Assembly (NCBI GenBank): GCA_003284275.1
Contig: QBVU01000003.1
Location: 56,818 to 120,817, forward strand
Direction: 5' to 3'
Source: Pelagibacteraceae bacterium AG-313-A04
Lineage (GTDB): Bacteria; Pseudomonadota; Alphaproteobacteria; Pelagibacterales; Pelagibacteraceae
DNA length: 64,000 nt
Shown here piece by piece: positions 9,844 to 19,657 of the stretch. How positions within the stretch are numbered: the stretch's first letter is position 1; every line of letters starts with the position of its first letter. Below the pieces are notes generated by a model, which ran no database searches, was not told where the DNA came from, and worked only from the letters and a program-made list of their open reading frames with translations. The translations under genes and the position numbers were made by a program.

Positions 9844-10680
9844 ATGGTCTTAAATTCTTATTCAAAAATTAATTTATCGTTATTAGTAAATTCTAAAAAT
9901 AAAAATAGATTTCACAATATACAATCTTATTTTTGCTTAATAAGCCTAAAAGATAGAATTAAAATTAAGAAAATTAATAAAAAAAAAGATATAATTAATT
10001 TTGAAGGTTCTTTTGCTAAATTTATAAATAAAAAAAATAATTCTATTAAAAATCTACTTATTTTATTAAGAAAATTGAAACTAACTTCATCATATTATTC
10101 AATCTCAATAGAAAAAAAAATTCCCGTTTTTGCTGGCTTAGGAGGAGGGACAAGCAATGCTGTCTCAATAATAAGATATATTGTGAAGACTGAAATAAAA
10201 AAAAAAAATATAGATCAAATCGAAAAAAAAATTGGCACTGATTTAAAGCTTTTTTTTTATAAGCAAGGCTTTTTAAAAAATTTAAGATCGATTGTTGATT
10301 TAAATACTAACCATAAATTCTATTTTGTTTTAATAAAACCCTCTTTTAAGTGCTCTACTAAAGAAATTTATTCCAAAGTTAAAAAATATTCGAAAAGAAC
10401 GACAATAATTAAAAAAGATATTACCAATAAAAAAGCGTTTTTAAATCTTTTATCTAATACTAGAAATGATTTACAATCAGTTGTTGAAAACAAATACCCT
10501 CAAATAAAAAAGATTATTTATGAAATAGGCATTCAAAAAGGTTGCTCTTTTTCAAGAATGACAGGTTCCGGTTCAGTTTGCTATGGATTATTTGATGATC
10601 AAAATTCTGCAAAAAAAGCCTTAAATAAATTAAAAATTAAATATCCAAAATTTTGGATCTCGTTAGCAAAAACTGTTTAA
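9844..10680 (+). CDS. ispE: 4-diphosphocytidyl-2-C-methyl-D-erythritol kinase
   Basis: GHMP kinase motif KKIPVFAGLGGGTSNAVSII; N-terminal SYSKINLSLLV; MTGSGSVCYGLF. Confidence 0.9.
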   Translation: MVLNSYSKINLSLLVNSKNKNRFHNIQSYFCLISLKDRIKIKKINKKKDIINFEGSFAKFINKKNNSIKNLLILLRKLKLTSSYYSISIEKKIPVFAGLGGGTSNAVSIIRYIVKTEIKKKNIDQIEKKIGTDLKLFFYKQGFLKNLRSIVDLNTNHKFYFVLIKPSFKCSTKEIYSKVKKYSKRTTIIKKDITNKKAFLNLLSNTRNDLQSVVENKYPQIKKIIYEIGIQKGCSFSRMTGSGSVCYGLFDDQNSAKKALNKLKIKYPKFWISLAKTV

Positions 10681-10716
10681 TTTTTGTGATTTATGATATA
10701 TCAAATTGCTTAGTAT

Positions 10717-10790
10717 TGGGGCATAGCCAAGCGGTAAGGCAGCGGTTTTTGATACCGCCATCCTAGGTTCGAATCCTAGTGCCCCAGCCA
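10717..10790 (+). tRNA. tRNA-Gln(TTG), CCA encoded
   Basis: Cloverleaf folded by eye: acceptor TGGGGC/GCCCCA, anticodon stem GCGGT-TTTTGAT-ACCGC, T-arm CTAGGTTCGAATCCTAG, ends GCCA. Confidence 0.95.
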
Positions 10791-10796
10791 TAAACT

Positions 10797-12056
10797 ATGT
10801 TGGAAAAAAGTCTTACTTTACTGAAAAAGATAAAAAGAAATTTTTTTCCTTTTTACAAAGACAAAGAGTTGAAATTTGTTTTTCAAAAACTTCAAGAAGG
10901 CTCACGCAGCGATAAAACGGTAGCAAGATTTGTAGGCGGTTGTGTAAGAAAATACCTTAACAATGATGAAGTTGATGATATTGATATAGCTACAATACTT
11001 AGTTGTAATGAAATTAAAGAAAGATTTTATAACACAAAGTTTAATATTGTTGATACCGGTATCAAACATGGAACAGTAACACTTGTATCAAGGAAACATA
11101 AACTAGAAATCACCACATTAAGAAAAGATATTGAAACTGATGGAAGGCATGCGGAGATTGAATATACTGATGATTGGAAAGTCGACTCTGAGAGAAGAGA
11201 TTTTACAATTAATGCAATCTATCTGGATATAAATGGAAAAATTTTTGATCCACAAATGGGAACAGTTGATTTAAAAAATAATAACGTAAAATTTATTGGA
11301 GATCCTCAAAAAAGAATTGAGGAAGATTATTTACGTATTATCAGGTTTATAAGATTTAAAATAATGTATGACAGCCAAGTTGAAGCAACAACAAATAATG
11401 CTATTAAACAGAACTTAATTGGAATTAAAAAGATTTCTAAAGAAAGAATTTTAATAGAGCTATATAAAATTTTATCTTTAAAAAATTTTATAAATTTAAA
11501 TGAAACAAGCTACTTGAGGGAAATTTTTAGTTTGATATTTCCAGAGTTTGCAAATTTAAATCGTTTAAAAAGACTTAAAAAAATAGTTTCTATCTCAGAG
11601 ATTAGCCTAACATTACTGTTAGCTGTTCTATTAATTGATAAAGAAAATAATCATGAGTATTTTTCTCACAAGTATAATGTGTCGAATGATGTTCGATCAG
11701 AACTAAATTTATTAGCTAAAAATTTAAAATTAGTTAAGAGTAACAAAGATTTTTTTACCAATGATATAGAAAAGTATATCTATTTGAATAATAAAAACCA
11801 CTTACTGAATCTAAATATATTAAATTTCGCTTTAAATCCAAATTGTAGCCTAAAATTTTTTTCAGAAACATTGACAGCAATTTTAAAATCAAAAACACAT
11901 CAGTTCCATATAAATGGAAAGTATTTAATGGATAAGGGCATGAGAGAAGGAGTTTTATTGGGTAAAGTTTTGAGAAAAATTGAGGATGAATGGATAAATA
12001 ATAATTTTAATATTTCAAGTGAGAGAATTCAAGAAATAATCAAGCTAAATTCTTAA
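10797..12056 (+). CDS. cca: CCA tRNA nucleotidyltransferase / poly(A) polymerase family
   Basis: RFVGGCVRKYL, DDIDIAT, RRDFTINAIYLD, RIEEDYLRIIRFIRF. Confidence 0.92.
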   Translation: MLEKSLTLLKKIKRNFFPFYKDKELKFVFQKLQEGSRSDKTVARFVGGCVRKYLNNDEVDDIDIATILSCNEIKERFYNTKFNIVDTGIKHGTVTLVSRKHKLEITTLRKDIETDGRHAEIEYTDDWKVDSERRDFTINAIYLDINGKIFDPQMGTVDLKNNNVKFIGDPQKRIEEDYLRIIRFIRFKIMYDSQVEATTNNAIKQNLIGIKKISKERILIELYKILSLKNFINLNETSYLREIFSLIFPEFANLNRLKRLKKIVSISEISLTLLLAVLLIDKENNHEYFSHKYNVSNDVRSELNLLAKNLKLVKSNKDFFTNDIEKYIYLNNKNHLLNLNILNFALNPNCSLKFFSETLTAILKSKTHQFHINGKYLMDKGMREGVLLGKVLRKIEDEWINNNFNISSERIQEIIKLNS

Positions 12057-12529
12057 ATATATTCGACATCAAGCACTTCAAAATTTTTCTCCCCAGATGG
12101 CGTTTTTACAGTTACCATTTCATCTTTATCTTTTCCTATTAATGCTTTGCCAATTGGGCTTTTAAAAAAAATAAGATTTTTTTTAATATCAGCTTCGTCT
12201 TGCCCAACTAATTTATAATTAATAATTTTTTGAGTTTCTAAATCTTTCAATTTAACTGTTGATCCAAAAATAATTTTTCCGTTATTTTCAATTTTAGTAA
12301 CATCAATCACATTTGCTCTTGCAATTAGGTCATTGATAGCAACAATACGACTTTCAATTAACGCTTGCTGTTCTTTTGCTGCATGGTATTCAGCATTTTC
12401 TTTAAGATCACCATGAGACCTTGCTTCAGCGATAGCTTCTACAACTTTTGGTCTTTGAGTATTTTTAAGGTCTTCTAATTCTGTCTTTAAATTTTTAAGA
12501 CCATTTATTGTAATAGGTTCTTTTTCCAT
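12053..12529 (-). CDS. greA: Transcription elongation factor GreA
   Basis: LKNTQRPKVVEAIAEARSHGDLKENAEYHAAKEQQ; SPIGKALIGK. Confidence 0.96.
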   Translation of the reverse strand: MEKEPITINGLKNLKTELEDLKNTQRPKVVEAIAEARSHGDLKENAEYHAAKEQQALIESRIVAINDLIARANVIDVTKIENNGKIIFGSTVKLKDLETQKIINYKLVGQDEADIKKNLIFFKSPIGKALIGKDKDEMVTVKTPSGEKNFEVLDVEYI

Positions 12530-12535
12530 AAATTT

Positions 12536-13318
12536 TTATCTCTTAAACAAATATCGAGAGGTAAAGTCTATTTTAAATAAATTCACATCTTTATTTTGAA
12601 AATACTCATCTACAGCTTTTTTCGATCCCTTCCAATATCCATAGTCATCTATAATCAAAATTCCATTTTTACTTAAAAGAGGAAAAAGAACTTCCAATTC
12701 AATTTTAGTGCTCTCATACCAATCTGTATCTAATCTTAACAAGCTAATTTTAGTAGGCAAATTTTTCTTAATTTTTAAAGTATTCTCTACTTCTCCCTTT
12801 ATGCATATTAAATTATCATTACTATCTGTATTCATTTCAAAGTTTTTTTTTACAGTTTCCAAGTCGCATTTACAAAAAAATATATTTTTTTCAGGGTCAA
12901 TTTTCTTTTTTTTAAGTGAGTTAATAATATCTTCAGCTTTTTCATTATTGATGTTTAAATCTGATTTACTTGGTTCACTTAATCCCGTGTAAGTATCGTA
13001 AGCAAATATTTTTCTATTATTTAACTTAAGTCTTTCGATCATTTTCTGAAATAAAATTAAATTTCCACCTTTCCACACACCACATTCAACAAAGTCACCA
13101 TCAATATTATCTATTTTGATTTGTTTAATTGCTTTCATTAAAAAAAACATTCTTTCAAATCCAGTCATAGAATATTTAGAAGCTATTTCTAAAGATTTTT
13201 TTTCGAATTCGCTAATTCCTACAAAATCATCATACCAGTTTTTTTTTTCTATTTTAATGAGTCTATATCCAAGTTTTTTGGATAAAGAATTTATAAGTTT
13301 AGCAAATTTATTTTTCAT
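12536..13318 (-). CDS. TylF/macrocin O-methyltransferase family protein
   Basis: GDFVECGVWKGGNLILFQKMIE, RLDTDWYESTKIELEVLFPLL, IDDYGYWKGSKKAVDEYF. Confidence 0.85.
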   Translation of the reverse strand: MKNKFAKLINSLSKKLGYRLIKIEKKNWYDDFVGISEFEKKSLEIASKYSMTGFERMFFLMKAIKQIKIDNIDGDFVECGVWKGGNLILFQKMIERLKLNNRKIFAYDTYTGLSEPSKSDLNINNEKAEDIINSLKKKKIDPEKNIFFCKCDLETVKKNFEMNTDSNDNLICIKGEVENTLKIKKNLPTKISLLRLDTDWYESTKIELEVLFPLLSKNGILIIDDYGYWKGSKKAVDEYFQNKDVNLFKIDFTSRYLFKR

Positions 13319-14143
13319 TTATTTCCATTTTGCCTCAGGTGGAAGTGACATTAAAATTGAGTCAATATTACCTCCTGAGTTTAATCCAAATTTTGTTCCT
13401 CTATCATATAATAAGTTAAATTCTACGTATCTTCCTCTTTTAAATAACTGTTTTTCTTTATCTTTTCTGGAGTATCTTAATTTTCTTTTTCTCTTTATTA
13501 TTTTGTTAGAAATATTAATAAAAGTTATCCCAAGTTCTCTTACAAATTTAAAATTTTTAATCCAATCTTTTGTCTCATAATCAAAAAATATACCCCCAAT
13601 TCCTCTAGCTTCTTTTCGGTGAGGTAAATAAAAATATTCGTCACACCACTTTTTATATTTTTTATAATCCTTTTTATTTTTTAAGCATACATTTTTTAAT
13701 TCATCATGAATTAATTTACTTTCTTTTCTATCTTCATGACTAGGTGTTGCATCCATTCCTCCACCAAACCATTCTTTAGAAGTAACAATAAATCTCGTAT
13801 TAAAATGCACAGCTGGAATTTTTGGGTTTTTCATATGAGCCACTACTGAAATGCCTGAAGCCCAATATTTACCCTTTTTTTCAGCTCCTAAAATCTTAGA
13901 TCTAAATTTTTTTGGAAATACTCCTGATACCGTTGATTTGTTAACTCCAACTTTATCGAAGATTTTACCTTCTGTTAAAAGATAAGAAGTTCCTCCGCCC
14001 TCAGATTTTTTTTTCTTTTTCCAATCTCTTTTTGTAAATTGCAACTTATTGTTTTCAAGTTGTTCAAATGATTTACAAATTTGCATTTGCAAATAGGAGA
14101 ACCAACTGTCTGTCATTTTTTTTCTAAATTCTGAATTAATCAT
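13319..14143 (-). CDS. hemF: Oxygen-dependent coproporphyrinogen III oxidase
   Basis: WFGGGMDATP, RGIGGIFFDY, GRYVEFNLLYDRGTKFGL. Confidence 0.95.
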   Translation of the reverse strand: MINSEFRKKMTDSWFSYLQMQICKSFEQLENNKLQFTKRDWKKKKKSEGGGTSYLLTEGKIFDKVGVNKSTVSGVFPKKFRSKILGAEKKGKYWASGISVVAHMKNPKIPAVHFNTRFIVTSKEWFGGGMDATPSHEDRKESKLIHDELKNVCLKNKKDYKKYKKWCDEYFYLPHRKEARGIGGIFFDYETKDWIKNFKFVRELGITFINISNKIIKRKRKLRYSRKDKEKQLFKRGRYVEFNLLYDRGTKFGLNSGGNIDSILMSLPPEAKWK

Positions 14144-14601
14144 TATTTCAATAAGTTATTCTGCCTAAGTGCTTCTGCCGAAATTATAGCTACACTCATA
14201 GCAACATTAAGTGATCGAGTTTTTTTGTTTATTGGAACTTTAATTCTATTTTTAATAGTTTTATGTAAATTTTCAGGTACTCCAGCACTTTCTCTACCAA
14301 ATAACATCATATCATTCTTTTTAAATTTAAATTTATGATAATATTTTTTTGCTTTAGTTGTCATTAAAACTATTCTTTTATCTTTATTTTTTTTCAGAAA
14401 AGCATCATAGTCTTCATATCTAAATATTTTGCTCACATTCATATAGTCCATCACCACTCTTTTAAATCTAGTGTCGTGTAAATTAAAGCCACAAGGTTCA
14501 ATAATATGAATTTTAAGATTTAAACAGGCTCCTAATCTTATTATTGCAGCAGTATTTTGGGGAATATCAGGTTTATAAAGAGCTATGTGCATTATTATCA
14601 C
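14143..14601 (-). CDS. trmL: tRNA (cytidine/uridine-2'-O-)-methyltransferase, TrmL-like (SPOUT)
   Basis: ALYKPDIPQNTAAIIRLGACL; LFGRESAGVPE; KKTRSLNVAMSVAII. Confidence 0.92.
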   Translation of the reverse strand: MIIMHIALYKPDIPQNTAAIIRLGACLNLKIHIIEPCGFNLHDTRFKRVVMDYMNVSKIFRYEDYDAFLKKNKDKRIVLMTTKAKKYYHKFKFKKNDMMLFGRESAGVPENLHKTIKNRIKVPINKKTRSLNVAMSVAIISAEALRQNNLLK

Positions 14602-14681
14602 TTGAATTATGTGTCATTCTGACCCTAGAGTATTTAAAAACATAGTTTAAATATTTAAATACATTATAAACACAAACTTTA

Positions 14682-15203
14682 ATGAGCAAAGAAGAAAAGA
14701 AAGTAAATCGAAGAGATTTTTTATTTACAGCTAGTTACGCTATTGGAGCAGTAGGAGTCGGAGCAGTAATTTGGCCAATGATAGACCAAATGAATCCAGA
14801 TAAAGCTCAACAAGCTTTAGCGACCACAGAAGTTGATATTAGTAGTATAGAACCTGGTAAATCTATTACTGTTTTATGGAGAGGAAAGCCAATATTTATA
14901 AAAAAAAGAACTTCAGAGGAAATAGCTGAGGCAAGGGCAGTAAAATTGGACGATTTGCCTGATCCTCAGAAAGATGAGGATAGAGTAAAAGCAGGAAAAG
15001 ATGAATGGTTGGTAATGCTAGGAGTATGTACACACCTTGGATGTGTTCCTCTAAAAGATAAAGGAGACTTCAATGGTTGGTTTTGTCCTTGCCATGGTTC
15101 ACATTACGATGTATCAGGCAGAATAAGAAAAGGGCCAGCTCCAACAAATATGGAAATACCAAAGTTTGAATTTGTTGATAGCAATACAATTAAAATAGGA
15201 TAA
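14682..15203 (+). CDS. petA: Ubiquinol-cytochrome c reductase Rieske iron-sulfur subunit
   Basis: N-terminal RRDFLF TAT-like motif; CTHLGC...CPCHGSHYD. Confidence 0.96.
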   Translation: MSKEEKKVNRRDFLFTASYAIGAVGVGAVIWPMIDQMNPDKAQQALATTEVDISSIEPGKSITVLWRGKPIFIKKRTSEEIAEARAVKLDDLPDPQKDEDRVKAGKDEWLVMLGVCTHLGCVPLKDKGDFNGWFCPCHGSHYDVSGRIRKGPAPTNMEIPKFEFVDSNTIKIG

Positions 15204-15209
15204 AAAATT

Positions 15210-16469
15210 ATGAGTGAGCACGAATACGTACCAAAATCTAAAGCAGGAAAATGGTTTAATGACCGTTTACCTTTGCTCACGCTTGGAGCACATCTAACAG
15301 ATTACCCAACTCCCAAAAATTTAAACTACTGGTGGACCTTTGGTGGAATTTTAACTTTTTGTTTGATCACTCAAATAGTTACGGGAATTGTTTTAGCAAT
15401 GCATTACGTCGCTCATGCAGATTTGGCTTTTGCAAGTGTGGAACACATAATGAGAGATGTAAATTATGGTTGGCTAATAAGATATATTCATAGCAATGGT
15501 GCATCTATGTTTTTTCTAGCAGTATACATACACATTTTTAGATCTTTATTTTATGGATCATATAAGTCTCCAAGAGAAGTAATTTGGATAATTGGTCTTA
15601 TGATTTATTTATTAATGATGGCAGCAGCTTTCATGGGTTACGTTTTGCCTTGGGGTCAAATGAGCTTCTGGGGTGCTACAGTAATAACTAACTTGTTTAG
15701 TGCGATACCATTAGTTGGAGACAGTATTACAACTTGGTTATGGGGAGCATATTCTGTAGACAACCCAACACTAAACAGATTCTTTAGTTTACATTATTTA
15801 ATCCCTTTTTTAATTTTAGGACTAGTAGTCTTACATATTTGGGCTTTACATGTTCCAGGGAATAATAACCCTGTAGGGATTGATATAAAGAAACCCTCTA
15901 AAGATACTGTGCCATTCCATCCTTATATAACAATTAAAGACGCTTTCGCGCTTTTAGTGTTTATGATTATATTTGCTGGATTTGTATTTTTCACTCCTAA
16001 TGTTTTGGGTCATTCTGATAATTATATTCCAGCTAATCCGTTAGTAACACCAGCACATATAGTGCCAGAATGGTATTTATTACCTTTCTATGCAATCTTA
16101 AGATCTGTTCCAGATAAATTAGGTGGAGTGATTTTGATGTTTGGAGCAATCTTTATTTTATTTGTTTTACCGTGGCTTGATACCTCTAAAGTTAGATCGG
16201 CAGTATTCAGACCAATATACAGACAATTTTATTGGATATTTGTTTTAGACGTTTTAATGCTTGGTTATGTTGGTGCGATGCCAGCTGAAGGAATTTACTT
16301 AGTATTAGCTAGAGTTGGAACTATTTACTATTTTGCTCATTTTATTATTGTAATGCCAGTAGTCGGATTATTAGAGAAAACAGATCCGGTTCCTATGAGC
16401 ATCTCCGAGCCAGTATTAACAGGAGGAGCAGAACCATCTTTAGCTAGGAAGGTTAATGATAAAGTTTAA
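15210..16469 (+). CDS. petB: Cytochrome b (bc1 complex)
   Basis: Multi-[36 protein letters not shown]. Confidence 0.97.
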   Translation: MSEHEYVPKSKAGKWFNDRLPLLTLGAHLTDYPTPKNLNYWWTFGGILTFCLITQIVTGIVLAMHYVAHADLAFASVEHIMRDVNYGWLIRYIHSNGASMFFLAVYIHIFRSLFYGSYKSPREVIWIIGLMIYLLMMAAAFMGYVLPWGQMSFWGATVITNLFSAIPLVGDSITTWLWGAYSVDNPTLNRFFSLHYLIPFLILGLVVLHIWALHVPGNNNPVGIDIKKPSKDTVPFHPYITIKDAFALLVFMIIFAGFVFFTPNVLGHSDNYIPANPLVTPAHIVPEWYLLPFYAILRSVPDKLGGVILMFGAIFILFVLPWLDTSKVRSAVFRPIYRQFYWIFVLDVLMLGYVGAMPAEGIYLVLARVGTIYYFAHFIIVMPVVGLLEKTDPVPMSISEPVLTGGAEPSLARKVNDKV

Positions 16470-17241
16470 TATAAAATTACTTGTATTACCTTTTTTTTTA
16501 TTACTTATCTCACTCAGACCACTACAAAGCGCTGAAATGGTGGATCCAATTAAAGTGGATTGGAGTTTTAAAGGTTTAACAGGGACTTTTGATAGAGCAT
16601 CACTTCAAAGAGGTTTTCAAGTTTATAAAGAAGTCTGCGCTTCTTGCCACTCAATGCAATATCTTAGCTATAGAAATTTAGGAGAGCCTGGCGGACCCGA
16701 GTTTTCAGAACAAGAAGTAAAAGCTATTGCTGCTAGTTTCGAAATAGAGGATGGTCCAGATTCTCAAGGAGAAATGTTTACTCGACCAGGAAAACCCTCA
16801 GATAAATTTAAAAGCCCATACCCAAATATTCAGGCAGCAACAGCTGCTAATGGTGGGGCATACCCTCCTGATATGTCAGTTTTAGTTAAAGCAAGAAAAG
16901 GAGGAGCTAATTACATTTATTCAGTTCTAGTCGGTTACGAAGACCCTCCACCAGGTGTAACTCTTGATGACGGTGTTTATTACAATAAATATATGGCCGG
17001 TAATAAGATAAAAATGCCAAATAATTTAATGGATGGCCTAGTTGAATATGCAGATGGCACCGAGTCTACGGTTGATCAAATGGCTAAAGACGTAACAACT
17101 TTTTTAGCTTGGGCTGCTGAACCTGAATTAGAAGAAAGACACAGAACAGGTGTAAAAGTAATTATTTATTTAATACTATTAACAACTTTAGTTTATCTAA
17201 GTATGAAGAAAATTTGGTCACGGGTTGACACGGAAGTATAA
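16456..17241 (+). CDS. petC: Cytochrome c1 (bc1 complex)
   Basis: [15 protein letters not shown] haem motif, [18 protein letters not shown]-terminal TM anchor. Confidence 0.96.
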   Translation: MIKFNIKLLVLPFFLLLISLRPLQSAEMVDPIKVDWSFKGLTGTFDRASLQRGFQVYKEVCASCHSMQYLSYRNLGEPGGPEFSEQEVKAIAASFEIEDGPDSQGEMFTRPGKPSDKFKSPYPNIQAATAANGGAYPPDMSVLVKARKGGANYIYSVLVGYEDPPPGVTLDDGVYYNKYMAGNKIKMPNNLMDGLVEYADGTESTVDQMAKDVTTFLAWAAEPELEERHRTGVKVIIYLILLTTLVYLSMKKIWSRVDTEV

Positions 17242-18288
17242 AACATCTCCATCCTTAACTATATAGTCTTTACCTTCAATTCTTAGCTTTCCATTTTCTT
17301 TACATTTTTCTGCACTACCAAACTTTATAAAATCCTCACATGTAACAGCTTCTGCCCTAATAAAATTTTTCTCAAAATCAGTATGAATTACACTCGCTGC
17401 TTTTGGTGCAAGAGTATTTTTTTCTACTGTCCATGCCCGGCTTTCCTCTGGACCAGAGGTAAAAAAGGTATCGAGATTTAGGAGTTCGTATCCTTCTTTA
17501 ATTAATTGATTTAGACCCGTTTTATTTAGACCAATTTCTTTCATAAAAGTTTCTCTTTCACTGCTATCTAAGCCCATAATTTGATCTTCAATATCTGCGC
17601 AAATTGTTACCACTTTTTCATTCGAATATTTTTTCTTTACCGCTTCGGTAAAAGCATTACCATTTGCAAAACTCCCATCATCTACATTACAAACAATGAT
17701 TTTTGGTTTTATACTTAAAAGACCTAGTAAGGATAAGAATTTTTTTTCATCTGCATCCCTAACGGATATTTCTTTACCTTCATTTAATTGGTTAAGCTTT
17801 TCCTCTAAAATATTTATCTGTTTCTCCTCAAGGAGTTTTTTCTTCCCTTTTTCAAGCTTTTTCTGAATGATATCAATATCTGATAATATGATCTCAGTTT
17901 TTATAGTTTCTAGATCTTCAACTGGGTTAATTTTTGAATTAACATGAGCAATCTTTTCAGACTCAAAGCATCTAACTAAATGAATAATTGCATCAACTTC
18001 CCTGATGTGAGATAGGAATTTGTTGCCCAATCCTTCACCTTTAGAAGCACCTTTTACCAATCCCGCAATGTCTACAAAGGTTATATTGGTATAGATTTTT
18101 TTTTTTGAATTAGATAATTTTGTTAATTTATCCAATCTTTCATCAATTACATCAACTATTCCAATATTTGGATCGATAGTACAAAAAGGAAAATTGGCAG
18201 CTTCTGCATTCTTTGAAGCTGTAAGCGCATTGAATAAAGTGGACTTTCCAACGTTTGGAAGCCCAACTATTCCACATTTAAATCCCAT
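17218..18288 (-). CDS. ychF: Redox-regulated ATPase YchF (Obg family)
   Basis: GIVGLPNVGKSTLFNALT; FVDIAGLVKGASKGEGLGNKFL; TGS-like C-terminal region. Confidence 0.97.
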   Translation of the reverse strand: MGFKCGIVGLPNVGKSTLFNALTASKNAEAANFPFCTIDPNIGIVDVIDERLDKLTKLSNSKKKIYTNITFVDIAGLVKGASKGEGLGNKFLSHIREVDAIIHLVRCFESEKIAHVNSKINPVEDLETIKTEIILSDIDIIQKKLEKGKKKLLEEKQINILEEKLNQLNEGKEISVRDADEKKFLSLLGLLSIKPKIIVCNVDDGSFANGNAFTEAVKKKYSNEKVVTICADIEDQIMGLDSSERETFMKEIGLNKTGLNQLIKEGYELLNLDTFFTSGPEESRAWTVEKNTLAPKAASVIHTDFEKNFIRAEAVTCEDFIKFGSAEKCKENGKLRIEGKDYIVKDGDVLYFRVNP

Positions 18289-18850
18289 TAAGGTCTTGAT
18301 TAACTTTACTTGAAAAAAGATCTATCTTTTTCTCTATTAATGTAGGCAATTGTTTTACAATATTTTCTGTTATCTCGTTTATTTTCTCCTCTTCATCTTC
18401 TTTAAAATCTTCTAAAACGTGATTATTAACTTTTTTCTTTTGTTTTGGATGTCCTATCCCGATACGAACCCTAGAGTAATCTTTACCAATAAATTTATCT
18501 ATCGACTCAATCCCATTATGTCCAGCGCTGCTCCCACCAAATTTTGCTTTTATTTTTCCAAAATCAATATCCATATCATCGTGAAAAACAAAAACATCTT
18601 TTGCATCGATTTTAAAGTAGTCGATTAACTCTTTAATAGCTGTTCCTGAATTATTCATAAAAGTTAATGGTTTAATGGCGTAAATTTTCTTTTCATCAAT
18701 ATTTCCGGTGGTGAGCAAACCTTTAAATTTTGGTTTTTGTTTAGAAAGTTTAAAGTGAGCATTAATGGCATCAATTATTTTAAAGCCAATATTGTGTCTT
18801 GTATTAGTATAGTTGGATCCAGGATTTCCTAATCCGACGAGTAAAAGCAT
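18278..18850 (-). CDS. pth: Peptidyl-tRNA hydrolase
   Basis: LLVGLGNPGSNYTNTRHNIGF; KPLTFMNNSG; GSSAGHNGIES. Confidence 0.96.
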   Translation of the reverse strand: MLLLVGLGNPGSNYTNTRHNIGFKIIDAINAHFKLSKQKPKFKGLLTTGNIDEKKIYAIKPLTFMNNSGTAIKELIDYFKIDAKDVFVFHDDMDIDFGKIKAKFGGSSAGHNGIESIDKFIGKDYSRVRIGIGHPKQKKKVNNHVLEDFKEDEEEKINEITENIVKQLPTLIEKKIDLFSSKVNQDLNGI

Positions 18851-18855
18851 ATTAA

Positions 18856-19608
18856 TTATTTCTTTTCAGCAGGTTTCTTTTCAGCGGGTTTCTTTTCGTC
18901 AGGCTTTTTATCAGCACCTTCTTTAGACTTATCATCTTTCTTAGCTGGATCCCCATCTTTAGCAGCAGCTTCAGCACCTTCTGTTGGCGTCTCACCTTCT
19001 GCACCTTCTGCTGCAGCATCTCCCTCTGTTGGTTTTTCTGGTTCTTTTATTACTGTTGGAGAAGCAACTGTTGCAATAACAAAATCACGATCTGAAATTG
19101 TTGGAATAATATTTTCCTCTAATTTTACGGAAGAAATCTTTATACTTGTACCAATGTCTGTACCTGCTAAATCAACAACTATTTCATCTGGAATATTTTC
19201 AGCGGGACATTTTAATTCAACTTTTCTTCTCACAATATTTAAAACCCCACCTCTTTTTAATCCTGGAGAGTCTGGGTGGTTAATAAACTTAACTGGTATC
19301 TCGAGAATAATTTTTTTTCCTGAAATAATTCTCATAAAATCAATGTGGATAGGCTCCTCTGATACTACATTGAATGCAACTTCTCTCGGAATGACTTTTT
19401 CTTTTTTACCATTAATTTCTAATTCTAAAACTTTTGATAAGAAAGTGTCAGAGTTAATTAAGCTCTTAACTTCTTTCTTTTGTATGGAAATATTTAGATT
19501 AGCATCCTTACCTCCATATAAAATGGCTGGTATAAAGCCATCAGATCTTAATTTATTGTTAGATCCAGAAGAGGTGCTCTCTCTTTTTATTGCCTTTAAA
19601 TTACTCAT
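18856..19608 (-). CDS. rplY: 50S ribosomal protein L25/Ctc with long Lys/Glu/Ala-rich tail
   Basis: GFIPAILYGGKDANLNIS; VDFMRII-like region (IHIDFMRIISGKKI); prs-rplY-pth-ychF order. Confidence 0.93.
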   Translation of the reverse strand: MSNLKAIKRESTSSGSNNKLRSDGFIPAILYGGKDANLNISIQKKEVKSLINSDTFLSKVLELEINGKKEKVIPREVAFNVVSEEPIHIDFMRIISGKKIILEIPVKFINHPDSPGLKRGGVLNIVRRKVELKCPAENIPDEIVVDLAGTDIGTSIKISSVKLEENIIPTISDRDFVIATVASPTVIKEPEKPTEGDAAAEGAEGETPTEGAEAAAKDGDPAKKDDKSKEGADKKPDEKKPAEKKPAEKK

Positions 19609-19657
19609 AATTTAATTGAAGAGGGTATATAACCCAAGATTAATATCAAAACAAGCG

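Noticed and set aside
13116-13580. 154-aa plus-strand ORF across the TylF/hemF junction
   Set aside because: Antisense to two conserved genes; hydrophobic F/L/S-rich sequence is expected from antisense of A-rich coding
19154-19615. 153-aa plus-strand ORF over rplY
   Set aside because: Antisense shadow of a conserved gene; no recognisable domain
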